NCBI GenBank assembly: GCA_039720395.1
Contig: JBBPBK010000102.1
Location: 62,001-126,000 of the forward strand
Length of the DNA: 64,000 nt
Direction: 5' to 3'
Origin: Liquidambar formosana
Taxonomy: Eukaryota; Streptophyta; Magnoliopsida; Saxifragales; Altingiaceae
Positions within the stretch are counted from its first letter, which is position 1, and each line of letters opens with the position of its first letter. Shown here piece by piece: positions 1 to 12,300 of this stretch. Both the position numbers and the translations under genes were made by a program. The notes under the pieces are model-generated. The model was not told the DNA's origin and searched no databases. It was given only the letters and a program-made list of their open reading frames with translations.

Positions 1-2
1 AG

Positions 3-1424
3 AATCACCTTGATAGAAAAATTAAAAGATTTAGAAGCGATAGAGGAAAAGAATATGAAGTGCTAGGCCTTACCACTTACATTCAATCCTTAGGGATAGT
101 ACACAAGACCACTCCGCCTTATTCACCGGCCTCTAACGGTGTAGCTGAACGTAAGAATAGAACCTTAACAGATCTATGTGCAATGCTACCTTATTCAGGA
201 GCACTAGAGAATCTTTGGGAAGAAGCAATTTCAACCACTAATTATGTTATGAACCGAGTACCACACAAACAAACCTTAATTACCCCTTATGAGATATGGA
301 GAAGTAGAAAACCTAATCTAGGTTATTTGAGGGTATGGGGTTGCCTAACTTATGTTAAGATAACACCACCTAAAATGCATAAATTGGGGATTAAAGCTAC
401 TAAATGTGTATTCATTGGTTATGCCTTAACTAGCAAAGCCTATAGATTCCTAGGCCTAGAAAATAATGTTGTAATTAAATCTTTAGATGTTATATCCCAA
501 GAAGATAAATTTCCCTATAAATCTGAAGCTAGTGGGGGCATAGAGGGAAAACCTAAATTTCAAAAATCTAGAGATAGTGAATTTGTATCATAGCCAAAGG
601 AATTAAAAGTTGAAGCTAGAAGAAGTAAGCGAGCTAAAGGAGAAAAAGATTTTGGTCTTGATTATTTAATTTATAATGTTGAAGGTGATCCTACTACCTT
701 AGAAGAAGCTCTTATTTCACCAGATTCTGATTTTTGGAAAGAAGCTATAAACGATGAAATGGAATCACTTATGTCTAACAAAACTTGGAAGTTAGTAGAT
801 TTACCTCTTGGTTGTAATACTATAGGCTATAAATGGGTTTTACGAAGAAAATATAAACTAGATGGAACTATAGATAAATATAAAGCAAGGTTAGTAGCTA
901 AAGGGTTTAAACAGAAAGAGGATATAGATTTCTTTGATACATATTCACCTGTCACTAGAGTAACATCCATTAGATTGTTAATTGCTATTGCTTCTATACA
1001 TGACTTAAAAATTCATCAAATGGATGTAAAAACAGCTTTTCTTAATGGAGACTTAGAGGAAGAAATATACATGGACCAACCTAGAGGTTTTATATTACCC
1101 AGATGTGAAAACAAAGTTTGTAAATTAACTAAGTCTTTATATGGTTTAAAACAAACACCAAAACAATGGCATGAGAAATTTGACATATGCATGTTGGATA
1201 ATGGATTTAAATCAAATGAGAGTGATAAATGTATATATTATAAGTCTGAAAATGGTGCTCATGTAATTATTTGTTTGTATGTGAGTGACTTGTTAATTTT
1301 TAGTACAAACTTAGAAATATTTGAGACTACTAAATCATTGCTAAATAATAATTTTGATATGAAAGACATGGGTGAAGCGAATGTGATACTTGGGATGAAA
1401 ATTACAAGAACATTAGATGGAATT
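3..1424 (+). pseudogene. copia pol, integrase C-terminal part to reverse transcriptase (first segment)
   Basis: The frame is open from base 3, so the gene starts before the window. Integrase is recognised by SDRGKEY near base 40 (an Asp of the DDE triad) and by SPASNGVAERKNRTL near 135-180, which carries the catalytic Glu. After one in-frame TAG at 591-593 the RVT_2 reverse transcriptase follows: YKWVLRRKYKLDG, KARLVAKGFKQ, MDVKTAFLNGDLEEEIYMDQP and LYGLKQTPKQWHEKF. The active-site box reads LYVSDLLIF where the family has YVDD, so the first catalytic Asp is Ser. The segment stops at base 1424, where a solo LTR begins. The frame resumes exactly at 4088 after one TSD copy. Enzymes of this type make and integrate the cDNA; this copy cannot. 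Confidence 0.88.
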
Positions 1425-4082
1425 TGTGATAACCCAAACACTTGCCACCCTAATAATCAATTGATTAGTGTTATTATTATTATTATTGTTGTTGTCATAA
1501 TTATAATTATTATTAATCACCAAAGCTTTAGGATATATATATAACAAAAATTACTAACTTATTATATTAATAGGATTAATGATGTAATTAATCCTTAAGA
1601 TGAGGTCATTGCTTACACGGGGAGGGGATAGGTGGCCAAATTCTATTAATGGCTGAAAAAGAAAAACAAAACAAAACAAAACCAAAACAAACAAAAATCA
1701 GCCACGTTTGTTTGCTTGGAGAAACTTGAGGGGGTATAAAAGGGCTGATATTCAACCTATTTTCGTGCTAAATGAGCTGCTAAGAGAGTGTAACAAAATA
1801 GAGAAATAGAGAGAAAGAAAGAAGGAGAAAGAAGGGAGCTCAAACCAAGAAAGTTTCAAAGCATTTTTCTACAAACCTGAGGTGAGATTTTTCATCTTTG
1901 AATGATATAGGATAGGTTCTAAAAGTTTCATGAGAATTGGTCGATGTTTGGATAATTTTTGGAGCTTCAAAGAAGCATCAATGGCTTCCCTCATCCTTTG
2001 TTTGATTTTTTCTCCATGCATAGTGAATGAAACTCTATGAAATTTTTACCATAGTTTAATGATACTATAGAGAAGCTTCTGTATAAATTTTAGCCTTTAA
2101 TACATTGTAGGTTGTGAGAAATAAATTGGACAACCCGAAACACAAATATAAAAAATTGTATGAATTCATAACTCATTTAATTTTTATGATATTTTTATAA
2201 TATTCTACATAAACAATTAAGCAAAATGGGCTTTTGAATCATCGAAAAAGGTTAAGAAATGAATTAGTTATGATTTTTTCAAGTTTTGATAAATCTTGAA
2301 AACAAACTGTGTACAACAGCAGAATTTGGCCTTGCGCGGGAAGAAGAAGGGTATGTGATTGAGTGTAGTAGCGTGTACAATAGGCCACGTGTACCCTAGT
2401 ACAATTGGCCATGTGGGGCCCTCATTAGGTGCTAAAAATATTTTTAAAAATCTTATAAAAATACTAGAAACTTATGTTTATAATTTTGTAACCATAGGAG
2501 TATGATAACACGGGTTTCAAAAATTAGAAGACTTTAACCCTTTTGTGTAGTTTGTTTTCAAACTTTGACTAGCTCAAACAAAGTGTATAGAATTCCGATT
2601 GAGTTACGAATTGAACCATTGGATTCATATCAACAAAATTTACATAAGAGTATATTTGAGGTAAAATAAATGTTTTAATTTTGGGTATTATTTTATTCAC
2701 GTGTAAAATGACCATTTTACCCCTACTTACTAAAAATAGCTCGAATGAATTCCAAATTGAGTTTTGTTTGAACCTATGCAATTTCTATGAGAAGTAGAAC
2801 ACTTCAGGGACTTTTTATTAATATTTTTATGATGTAATCATAGTCCTTATATTTTTATATTTGCAATATAGCCCCTGAACTTATGAAAAATTCCAAAATT
2901 TCCCCAAACTGAATATTTGGCTTTAAGATTTATGTTGAGTAGTTTGATTACAGATTGTTAATGGTGGTAGAGCATAATATGAATAATAATTCATATTTAT
3001 AATTCGATATTAAGATATTATTGAGATTAATTAGTGTACGTGCATGATAGTAGCATCTATATGTTGAGCGATATGATTATTAATGCATGTACAAACATGT
3101 ATCAAGTTATTCAGTAATCTGTTTATGTGAAGTTGAATGCTTATACTTGTGATTGAGATTAAGATGTTGAGATGAGAAACAAGCATGTATAAATCTATTT
3201 TGTGACATGTTTATGTGAAGTTGTTTATACTTGTAACTGAGATTGAAATGTTGAGATGTTGAGATGAGACGACCGGGTTGAGAAAGCCCTGCAGTTAGTG
3301 CACTAATATACTACTCCATTTTTGAGGGCAAGAAGCCAGTGGGGTAGCATACACACATGATGAGCGGTGTGTGCTGTGGTCGTAAATAGTATATCCTGTA
3401 TGAGCAGACAGGTATGCTATGATTGTTTTTGCAGGTTGCAGCAGGCAACAGAGACACAGGTATGTGCAAATTTTATATGCTTGAGTGGCATAACTTTTGA
3501 GAAGTGCTATTAACATCATTGTAGTATGAGATGTTACAAAGATGCTGTTACATGTAAGATGAGTTGTTGTATACTAATGTTAAGCATAGATGTTGTTACA
3601 TGTAAGATGAGTTGTTGTATACAAATTTTATATGCTTGAGTGGCATAAATTTTGAGAAGTGCTATTAACATCATTACAGTATGAGATGTTACAAAGATGT
3701 TGTTAAATGTAAGATGAGCTCTTGTATACTAATGTTAAACATTCATAGATGAATTATCTCACTGAGCCGTGGTTTGCTCACCCTTTTATTAAAAATTAAT
3801 TTTCAGGATCTGGAAATTTGTGAGCTGTTGAGAAGACATGAATAGAGGAGCATATTTTCCTAACTCGATAGTTGTTTTGTTTTGATAAGTTGACATATGT
3901 GATTTAATATCAAACAATGATGCATTATAATAATTATAATTTAGTATATGAGGTAATAATGAAATTAATATTTATGTGACGTAATATTTGTCAACATTGT
4001 GTCTCTTGGAAAATGAATGGATAAGGTTTTGAGCTGTCACTATCTCACTAGGCTTTAGCAAGGCTATTTTTGGGGCATGACA
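1425..4082 (+). mobile_element. solo LTR A1, 2658 bp, inserted in copia pol
   Basis: The segment starts TGTGATAACCC and ends GGGGCATGACA. It is flanked by a perfect 5-bp TSD, GAATT, at 1420-1424 and 4083-4087. Removing the insert and one TSD restores the copia reading frame. There is no protein-coding ORF inside. A TATA box (GGGTATAAAAGG) lies near 1732 and is followed by a purine-rich leader (GAGAGAAAGAAAGAAGG) near 1810, consistent with an LTR promoter in plus orientation. The end motif TTGGGGCATGACA resembles that of the LTR at 44642-46622 (TTGGGGCGTGACA on its own strand), so both probably belong to one group. A Ty3/gypsy origin is likely from the LTR size but is not proven. Confidence 0.85.
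3476..3760 (+). repeat. tandem duplication of ~150 bp inside solo LTR A1
   Basis: The block beginning TATGCTTGAGTGGCATAA at about 3476 recurs at about 3628. The same inner words appear in both copies in order: GAGAAGTGCTATTAACATCA, GTATGAGATGTTACAAAGAT, GTAAGATGAG and TTGTATACTAATGTTAA. A part of the unit (TGTTACATGTAAGATGAG) appears once more between the copies. Confidence 0.75.
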
Positions 4083-4873
4083 GAATTTTTCTTGATCAAT
4101 CTCATTACATTGAAAAAATAGTAAAGAAATACAAATTTTATGATTGTAAGGCAGTGTGTACACCGTTTGATTCTAGTATTCATTTACAACAAACTAAGAA
4201 AGATAGTAATGTTCTAAATCAAAAAGAATATGCTAGTATAATTGGTAGTTAAAGATATGCAATTGATTGCACTAGACCTGATATTGCTTATGTTGTGGGT
4301 GTACTTAGTAGATTTACTAGTAAGCCAAGTTTTAAACATTGGAATGCAATTACTCATGTAATGAGGTACTTAAAGAGAACCTACAATTATGGTTTACTTT
4401 ATAAGAAGTATCCCGCTGTACTTGAAGGTACAGTGATGCTGATTGGAATTCTCAATATGGAGATTATGGTATTTAAAGAGAACCTACAATTATGGTCTAC
4501 CACTGGTTATGTTTTTACTTTGGGAAGTGGAGCTATTTGTTGGAGATCAAAGAAACAGCAAATAATAGCTAAATCCACTATGGAGTCAGAGCTGATTGCT
4601 TTGGCCTCAACCAGTGAAGAAGCAGGTTGGTTGCGTGACTTATTATCTGAGATACCCATGTGGGATAATCCTATATCACCTGTCTTGATTTATTACGATA
4701 GTACTATTGCTATTGGTAGAGCATATAACAAATATTATAATGGGAAATCAAGATCTATAAGAAGAAAACATAGAATTGTCAGATCTTATTTGAGTAAAGG
4801 ATCTATAAATATTAACTACGTGAGATCAAGTGATAATCTCATAGATCCATTAACTAAAGCTTTAGCTAGATAA
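4083..4873 (+). pseudogene. copia pol, reverse transcriptase C-terminus to RNase H (second segment)
   Basis: This continues the interrupted pol. The residues just before the insertion (RTLDGI) join in frame to FLDQSHYIEKIVKKYKF, the usual copia junction motif. It includes a TAA at about 4250, then CTRPDIAYVVGVLSRF and the RNase H domain: GAICWRSKKQQIIAKST, STMESELIALASTSEEAGWL, KHRIVRSYL and DNLIDPLTKALAR. Near 4425-4500 the frame shifts by one base. A stretch of about 30 bases (GAGAACCTACAATTATGG) present at 4375-4395 is repeated at 4478-4498, so there is a small internal duplication in addition to the frameshift. Confidence 0.85.
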
Positions 4874-5509
4874 AAGGTTTGAAATACATCGAGGGGGATG
4901 GGACTTAAGCCTAAAGAAAATTAAATCGCCTATAAGGATACCCTACCTAGGGACTGGATATCCCAAGAACAAGGTTAAAGGGACAAATGAATCATAGAGT
5001 GGTTTGTGAGTGGACATGCACAATATAGTTTTTTATACTGATAGTCCATTCCAATGGTGTATGTGCATGTGATCCTATAACGATATGAGAGGTTGAGATT
5101 ATATTTCTCTTAATGAGCTCTGTAGCCCTTATGGGTGGGATGATAGAGTTACGAGAGCATCCTTGGTAGACTCACCTATATGAGTTTAGAAGTGGGCCGC
5201 TTCTCATGAGAATGGGGCTAATTTTCTAGAATACTCATGAAAGCTAGGATAAAGCGCGCACATGGCTGTAACGTGCTGGCTTATGAAGCTTGGATGAGGA
5301 CACCTTGAATAAAATGTGTGTAATGTGATTCTTAGTATTCCCAAGAAGTCTTTGTTTCAAAGCTTAGCTACTTTAACTCTAATACAAGAATTATTAAAAC
5401 ACTAAATGAGGGTTTCAAGGCATTTCCACCCTTATGATGCATGATGTTCTTACTTTGCCCAAAGTTTTTATTATTTATTTATTTATTTTTATTAAAATAA
5501 GTGGGGGAA

Positions 5510-5841
5510 TGTTGAAATATTTTAATAAAAATATATCCTTTTACCTTCTTGTGTTATGGGTCCCACTTTGACAAAAGTAGAACCTTAAAGTGATTTATTT
5601 TATTCACTTCTCCTTCACTCTTATTTGGTAAGATAATAAGGTGCCAGTACATGTGCAAAAGGAAAGTAGATGGGGGAGTTGAGGTTTTGTTTGGGACAAA
5701 CACAATGGTTCACCATATAGTAAGGGATTAGTGTTTATACACTTATTTTTCATTCTTGAATACAGATTTGTAACCCCCACACTAAATAGCCACAATCAGT
5801 TTTGAGTTTTAAATCAGATTTATTTCTTGACGATTCCCACA
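5510..5841 (+). mobile_element. copia 3' LTR (end tentative)
   Basis: A purine tract, AAGTGGGGGAA, is followed directly by TGTTGAAATATTTTAA, the expected polypurine tract and LTR start. The proposed end, TTCCCACA at 5834-5841, was chosen because it closes a TG...CA unit and roughly mirrors TGTTGAA. It is not supported by a second LTR or a TSD. The window contains no 5' LTR to check it. Confidence 0.5.
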
Positions 5842-6095
5842 ATTAAGCAGCAGATTATTACCACAAAGACAAAAAAACGTGCATTTGAATGCCAAAACAA
5901 AGGAATTTGTTCAAAAAGTAGTGTATGTCATGGCCATATGCGATGAGTATTGATCAGCATAGTCTTTCCAATTAACCCACCGAATTTCATCCGATTCTCA
6001 CATTTTTGCTTTCTCAAGGTCCATCTAGATTACAAATCCCTCGGCACACTGTTCTACATCAAACCTTTAACTCACCTCACCAAGTCTATACATAT
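5842..6095. other. short intergenic stretch, nothing recognised
   Basis: AT-rich DNA between the copia 3' LTR and a dispersed repeat. Small open frames here have no family motifs and no conserved partner elsewhere in the window. Confidence 0.5.
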
Positions 6096-6915
6096 ATTGG
6101 GTGGGTCTCAACACAACAAATTAAGTTTCTCAATGCCTACCCTATTCCAACACACCAATAGATGATTGATACCTGCTGAAACGCAACCTAGATCCTGCAG
6201 GCTTAGTATATTAATCAAGCAAGAAGAGATGCTTTGGCTAGTGATCAAAAGAGTAAGGATTCTTAAAACCATTCACAGTGCACAGGTGTGAATTCAATTT
6301 TCCCTGGCGTTTAATTAAATGGATTTAAGTGAATATTAAGCATTATGATATTGGTTACTTAACAAGTCATTGTGTTTTGTGGTGCCTTTCATATATTCGC
6401 CCTACTATGGTAGCCGTGGTGCATGTATGGGTTATGATTTGCCAACTATTAGACAAACTTTTTTTTCCTTGCTCATCAAATAGGGTATCTAGGTTTGGCC
6501 CAACCAATCTGCAATCCCCTGCATACGGTAATGCCAATGTTGTTTTACATCGGGTCAAGTTCAAGATAAACTTGGTTAATGTCTAGTCCATAAGAGGAAG
6601 TGGAAAGTCGAACCCTCCTTTCAGTTTTTAAGCAGTATTGGGAATTATTCATGCATCACTTCGGTTAACAGCCATCCTTTCACTCCCATAAGAAAGAAAA
6701 TAAATTTAAAATAGGAATTATTCATGCATCACTTTAGTTAACAACCATCTTTTCACTCCTATAAGAAAGAAAATAAATTTAAAAATTAATTGATACTCAT
6801 TTAAGTATTTAACCTTAATTATATCGGGAGATATAATTTTTGAACTTAAATTTTATATAACTCTTAAGCCATTGGATCCTTTTAGATCCAAAGGTTTTAA
6901 AAAAAGCTATGTGAA
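6096..6915 (+). repeat. dispersed repeat, left copy (inverted copy at 62.16-63.09 kb)
   Basis: From GGGTCTCAACACAA near 6102 to AAAAAAGCTATGTG near 6914 this matches the reverse complement of 62158-63085 almost throughout. Shared words include ACACACCAATAGATG, GCCAACTATT, TCATTTAAGTATTTAA and TTTTTGAACTTAAATTTT. The right copy has about 100 extra bases in one place. The left copy contains a local tandem duplication of ~73 bp (AATTATTCATGCATCACTTY at ~6642 and ~6717). No ORF with a known domain lies here. It is likely an unclassified transposable element. Confidence 0.65.
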
Positions 6916-7023
6916 AAAATAATTAACATAATAACAAAACCAGTGGGTGCTGGATGAATTTTCAAAGGAAGCCAAGAGACCTGCAAAATCACCATAAGTA
7001 AACAATACATAATTCAGGATGGA

Positions 7024-9257
7024 ATGCTAAGAGACACTGGAATGCCAAGAGGATCCTGCCGGTTGGAGTGCCAAAATCATGTGAACTCAAGCAGGAATTT
7101 TGTTAGTGATCAGAGGAGTCGGTGTACAATGCTGTTTGTTGACAACCTACCGGAGCGCATGGACAATCGTGGGCTTAGAAATATCTTCAAATGGTTTGAA
7201 GATATTGTAGATGTCTTTGTACCATGGAGATTCCGTAAAGGATCAAAGTGTTAATATGGATTCGTAAGATTTTTTTGGGAGGAAGAAGCTGACTCTGCCA
7301 TAACGAAAGCTAATGGGGCCTGGTATTGCAATAAAAGAATTTTAGTTAAAAGATCTGCTTATACCGATTCAACTTTAGCCTCTCACTATGGTAATCTTAA
7401 AAAGCAGGTGGCCACTCAGGTATGTAAAAGAAAAGTCCTAGCTGAATCTCCCCTATTTTTTTCCAAGGACTCTGTTTGCAATACCCATTTACATTCTCCT
7501 AAGGTTTCGATTTATAATGAAGTTACTCATGGTAGGAATGCTATTGAAGTTATTCAAGCAGCTGAGATTGATGATGTCTAGTTGAGTAGAGGTGTGGTGG
7601 GAAAGGTAGCCAATCCTAATATTCTAGCTGGTTTGTAGGAGGTAATTATTAGAGAAAGGGTGTTTGATATCAAAATCCGATTTATGGGTGGTCTTCTGGT
7701 TCTTATGGAATTCCAATCAAAGGAGGTTGTGAATAACTATCTAGACCAAAGATCTTAGTTGGTTCAATGGTTTTTGGAACTGTCGATATGGAAACCTAGT
7801 CTGAAGCTTTCTGAATAGTTAGTGTGGCTAAACATTGACGGAGTCCCCCTCCATTGTTGGACTGTGGCTAATTTTAATAGGATTGGTGAAAGGTTCGGTT
7901 GTGTCATTTCTATATATTAAAATACCTCTTCTATAAAGTCCTTGACAAAGGTAGAATTTTATTCTTAACCAAGCTTAGAGAATTCATTTTTAAAGAGTTG
8001 TTGTTAGAATTTAACGAAGATAGGTTCCTCATTTCTGTAAGGGAAGAATCTAGTGTGAGTTTCTCTCTACATTCCTTACAGGCCACTACTCCAAAATTTC
8101 AGAATGCCAATGTATCTGCCATGGGTTTTGCTTCTAACGGGGTTAATTGTGATGCATCTTCATCTTCCTCCCATAAATCGGATAATCACCATAATTCTGG
8201 GAATTGCATTGAGTTGTCCAATAGGGATCTGGACGCTAAGTTGAATGCTGAGCTAGACTCCGAAGATGACGTAGCTCATGAATATAGGGGTTCCGCATCT
8301 CTATTGGGGGATGACAATAAGCATGCTAGAATTTCAAACTTCCCTGAGGAACGGAATAGGCGCTCTAGTAGTTAAAAATTGTCAAATCATATAAAGATGC
8401 ATTGCTTAAGAATATAGTGGGGAAACTGAAGAGTTTTAACAATGTAGAAGCTAGTGGTATTCATCACTCTATGAGTTGCCCAAGCATTCTTTCTAAAGGT
8501 TTGAAGAGAGTCTATAGCACAAACCATCTCAACGGTGTTGAACCTTTTTTGCACTACGCCTGAGCCCAACCTTGGTGCATGCCCAGGGTCTTGTAACGAG
8601 AGCTCTAGGCTTATTGGGTCTATTCAATGTCCGTACAATCCCCTGGGGTGCAAATCATCTGATTTTGCCCTTGTATCTCATGTCTCCCCATCTTTTAGTA
8701 ACCCTCTCTCACATTCCACATTCCCTCTTCACCCTAGTAATTCTAGGGTTCTTGATTCTGAAAGTTTCTCTGAAAGTTTTCCTACCAGAGAGGGAAGTTC
8801 CATCAAGCATTGTGTTCCTGTATTCTTAGCTGAAATTGATGATGGTTCTATTGAAATTTCTTGTGACATAAGGAGATCTAGATTTCACAATCGTACCGTT
8901 AAGAGAAAGAAGAAATTTATAGGTGATATTATGGGGTGGAAAGAGAAGAGGCTTACTTCCAAAAAATTAAATTGGGCCTGCCGTGGTGCAAAGAAGAGGA
9001 AGTTTACAGCCAAGAAGACTACTGGTCCCTCCCCTCTTCCTGTTGGAGTTGGTCCTTCCCTCCTTCCTCCGGGTAACGATACCTTTATCTCAGATAATGG
9101 TATCTCAAATAGGAATCGGCTGTTGCTTGATTAAACTAAGGAGGCTTGGAGGTTGGTGGATCGGCTTAGAGTTAAAGGCTTTGGAAACGACTTGGAAATT
9201 GTGAATAATTTGGCTGAAATTATACAGAGTGGTGCAAACAATACTCCTTGTGCTTAG
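7024..9257 (+). pseudogene. LINE ORF1 (RRM-containing RNA-binding protein), broken
   Basis: An RRM fold is seen near the start: RNP2-like MLFVDNLPERMDN at about 7129-7165 and, after a stop at 7252-7254, RNP1-like YGFVRFFWEEEADS. A second conserved region follows (ERVFDIKIRFMGGLLVLMEF, then LNIDGVPLHCWTVANFNRIG), typical of plant LINE ORF1 proteins of the DUF4283 kind. A basic, Ser-rich tail with RKKKFIGDIMGW ends at 9257. At least seven stops or frameshifts interrupt it. Open parts are 7024-7254, 7899-8375 (one frame, shifted) and 8535-9134. ORF1 products coat the element RNA. The minus-strand relative at 20399-22496 is better preserved. Confidence 0.8.
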
Positions 9258-9305
9258 TAAGGCAATAGTGCTTTGTGTTATTGAGGAGTAGTGTTAGCTC
9301 TGGCG

Positions 9306-12300
9306 ATAGCAAGTCTCACTACGAAGCTCAAAATCTTGTATTAGAACATTAGAGGTTTGGGTTCATTAATAAAGAGGAAGTCCATAAAGAATTTAGTTGT
9401 TAGAAAAAAGATTGCTATTCTGTGTTTGCAAGAAACTAAGTTAGAGGTCATTAATCAGAAGATAATTAGGCATATTTGGGGTAGGGGTAAGGTAGATTCT
9501 GTGTGGGTCAAGGCATCAGGCTCTGCGAGAGGCCTTTGCATCTATTGGGATCCTGACATATTCAACAAATTAGATGTTGTCGTCAAGTCACGGTTTATTC
9601 TTTTAAAGGGCATTCTCACTGATCATGCTTTTCCTTGTTTTATTGGTAATCCGTATGCTCCCAATGATGAAGTAGAAATATTAGCTCTTTGGAATTCCCT
9701 TATATCTTGGAAAATCTCTATGATTGATCCATGGTGCTTGTGTGGTGATTTTAACGAAGTCTGATCTTTTGATGAACGAATAGGTTGTGAAAGAAGTTTT
9801 AGAAGTATAGCGCAATTTAATTCTTTTATTGAAGACTTGGAGTTTGTAGACTTACCATTAATTGGTAGAAGGTTTACTTAGTCCAATAACTAAGTTGTGG
9901 CCAGCTCTAGTAGGCTGGACAGATTTCTGCTATCCCACACTTGGCTTGATTCCTTTTCGTTACTTCAATAATGGGGACTGCCTAGAGGGGTCTCCAACCA
10001 TTACCCCATTTTGCTTGCCTATGATGAGGTAGACTAGGGCCCAAGGCCTTTTAGGTCCCTTGATTGTTGGCTTTCCTACCCAGCTTTCCTTCCTTTTGTC
10101 CAATTGGTGTGGTGCTCAGCTTCAATTGATGGGTGGGCTGATTTTAGAATTGTGGAAAAATTCAGAATGCTTCGAAAGGCACTGGTTTAGTGGAATAAAA
10201 ATGTCTTTGGAATTGTTCATCACCGAATTTCCTTACTTTCTGAGGAGTTGGATGTGTTTGATAAAATACAAGAGGTTAGAGATCTCGCTAATGATGAAAG
10301 GTTTGCCAGATCAAAAGCTTTGATGGAATTCTGGGAAGCTAATAAATCGCTTGATTCTATATGGAGGTAGAAGTCTCACGTTCAAGGGCTTAAGGAGGGC
10401 GATAAGAATACTAGGTTCTTCCATGATATAACCTAAGGTAGGCGATCGTAGAATTTCTTTAGTAGTCTTATGATCAATGGGTCTTTGTGTGATGATCCTA
10501 CATCTATTAAAGCAAAAGTTGGAGGTTTTTTTAAGTCCTTGTTTTCCTCTAAGCAGTGGCTGAGACCTTTCTTAAGTCATTCCCTTATAAAGATTGTGAG
10601 TGGATTAGTAGGCCTTTTATTATTGCTAAAATCTCCTAGGTTTTATCTGAAGTAGATGGTTCTAAAGCTCCAGGTCCTGGTGGTTTCAATTTTAACTTCA
10701 TCAGGAACCGTTGGGGTTTCCTCAAAGCAGATGTTTTGGATTTTATTGCTGAATTTCACAAAAACCAGGCAATTGCAAAGGGTCTTAATGCTTCATACAT
10801 AGCTCTTATTCCTAAGTGCTCTTCCCTATCTAACATTAAGGAGTTCAGACTCATTAGTCTGGTTAATAGTTTCTATAAGATCCTTTCTAAGGTTATGGCA
10901 AACAAGCTAAAGTCTATCATTCCACAGGTGGTTAGTGAAACGCAAAGCGCTTTTATTAGAAGGAGGCAGATCTTAGATAGAGTTCTTATTGCCAACGAGG
11001 TAGTAGATTTTGTAAAGAAGAATATAGGAGTTGCTACATTTTTAAAGTTGATTTCGAAAAGGCATTTGATTGTGTCGAGTGGAGTTATCTCTCGAATGCT
11101 TTCCTAAAAATGGGTTTTAGTAATGTCTGGACCAACTAGATATCAGAATGCTTAGCTTCAGCCTCTATCTCAGTTCTTATCAATGGATCGCCCTCTAAGC
11201 CCTTCTCTCAAGGTTGAGGGCTTAGGCAAAGGGACCCTCTTTCACCTTTTTTATTTAATATTGCTATTAAAGGTCTCCATCGCCTCTTCGTTAAGGGTAA
11301 AGAAGTAGGTGTCATCAAACGTGTTGAGGTTGGGGGTAATAGCTTCATGTTATCTCATCCTCAATTCACGGACGACATTCTAATTTTCTATGATGCTAAT
11401 ATTTTTGAGTTAATAGTGGTTCAGCAAATTTTGTGGGGCTTTGAATTGGTGTTAGGTCTGAAAGTTAATTTTTTTAAAATTCGTATCATTGGGGTGAATG
11501 TTCATGATAATACACTTCAAGTGCTCTCTCGGGCCTTAGAGTGTAAAATCGATTGCCTCCCTTTTACATGCTTGGGCCTTCTTCTCGGTGCCAATCTAAG
11601 GAAAATCTACACCTGGAAACCAGTTATTGAAAATTTCATAAAGAAAATTTCAGGCTAGCAGAAGAACTATTTATCTATCTATGGTCAAATCGCCCTCTTA
11701 AAGGCTACTCTTTATAATCTACCCATCTATTATATGTTTATCTTCAGAATGCCTAAAGGAGTTGTTGTTGTACTGGAAAAAATGATGAGATTATTCCTTT
11801 GGTATAGTAATTATGGAAAAAAGAGGATTCATTGGGTTAAATGGGAGTCGCTAAACTGCAGCAAAAAGAAGGGGGCTCTGGGTCTTTGTCCTTTGCAAGT
11901 AAAAAATGATGCATTACTTTTCAAATGGTGGTGGATTTTTGTCACGAATGAGACTACTCTATGGAAATTGGTCTTGATTGAAAGGTATGGCTCATCTGAA
12001 GGGTTCATGATACGGCAATCGCAACTCCAAAAGAACTTCGGTTGTATAGAAAGATATCCTAAATGTATGGTCACCTGATTCTCTAGTTGGAGTCCACTTG
12101 GGTCAGGGTGTTTGTACTTTTTTGGGTAATGGAGGTAAAGCATTTTTTTGGTCTAATAGATGGGCTTTTGATGTTCCACTTAAAGAACTCTATCCTAGGC
12201 TTTTTCTCTTATATGCTTACAAAAAAGCTAAAGTCAAGCAATTGGGTTTCTAGGAAGGGACTTCTTGGCATTGGACCATTAACTTTCACAGGCATCCATT

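Larger units (their letters stand above)
1..5841 (+). mobile_element. Ty1/copia LTR retrotransposon, 3' part, inactive
   Basis: The order integrase, reverse transcriptase, RNase H on the plus strand is the copia order. The 5' LTR, gag, protease and the first part of integrase lie outside the window. The coding line is broken by a TAG at 591-593, by an inserted solo LTR at 1425-4082, by a TAA near 4250 and by a frameshift near 4430. About 630 bp of noncoding DNA separates the RNase H stop from a polypurine tract (AAGTGGGGGAA, 5499-5509) and the 3' LTR. The element is therefore a dead copy. The exact 3' end is uncertain because no partner LTR is visible for comparison. Confidence 0.85.
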
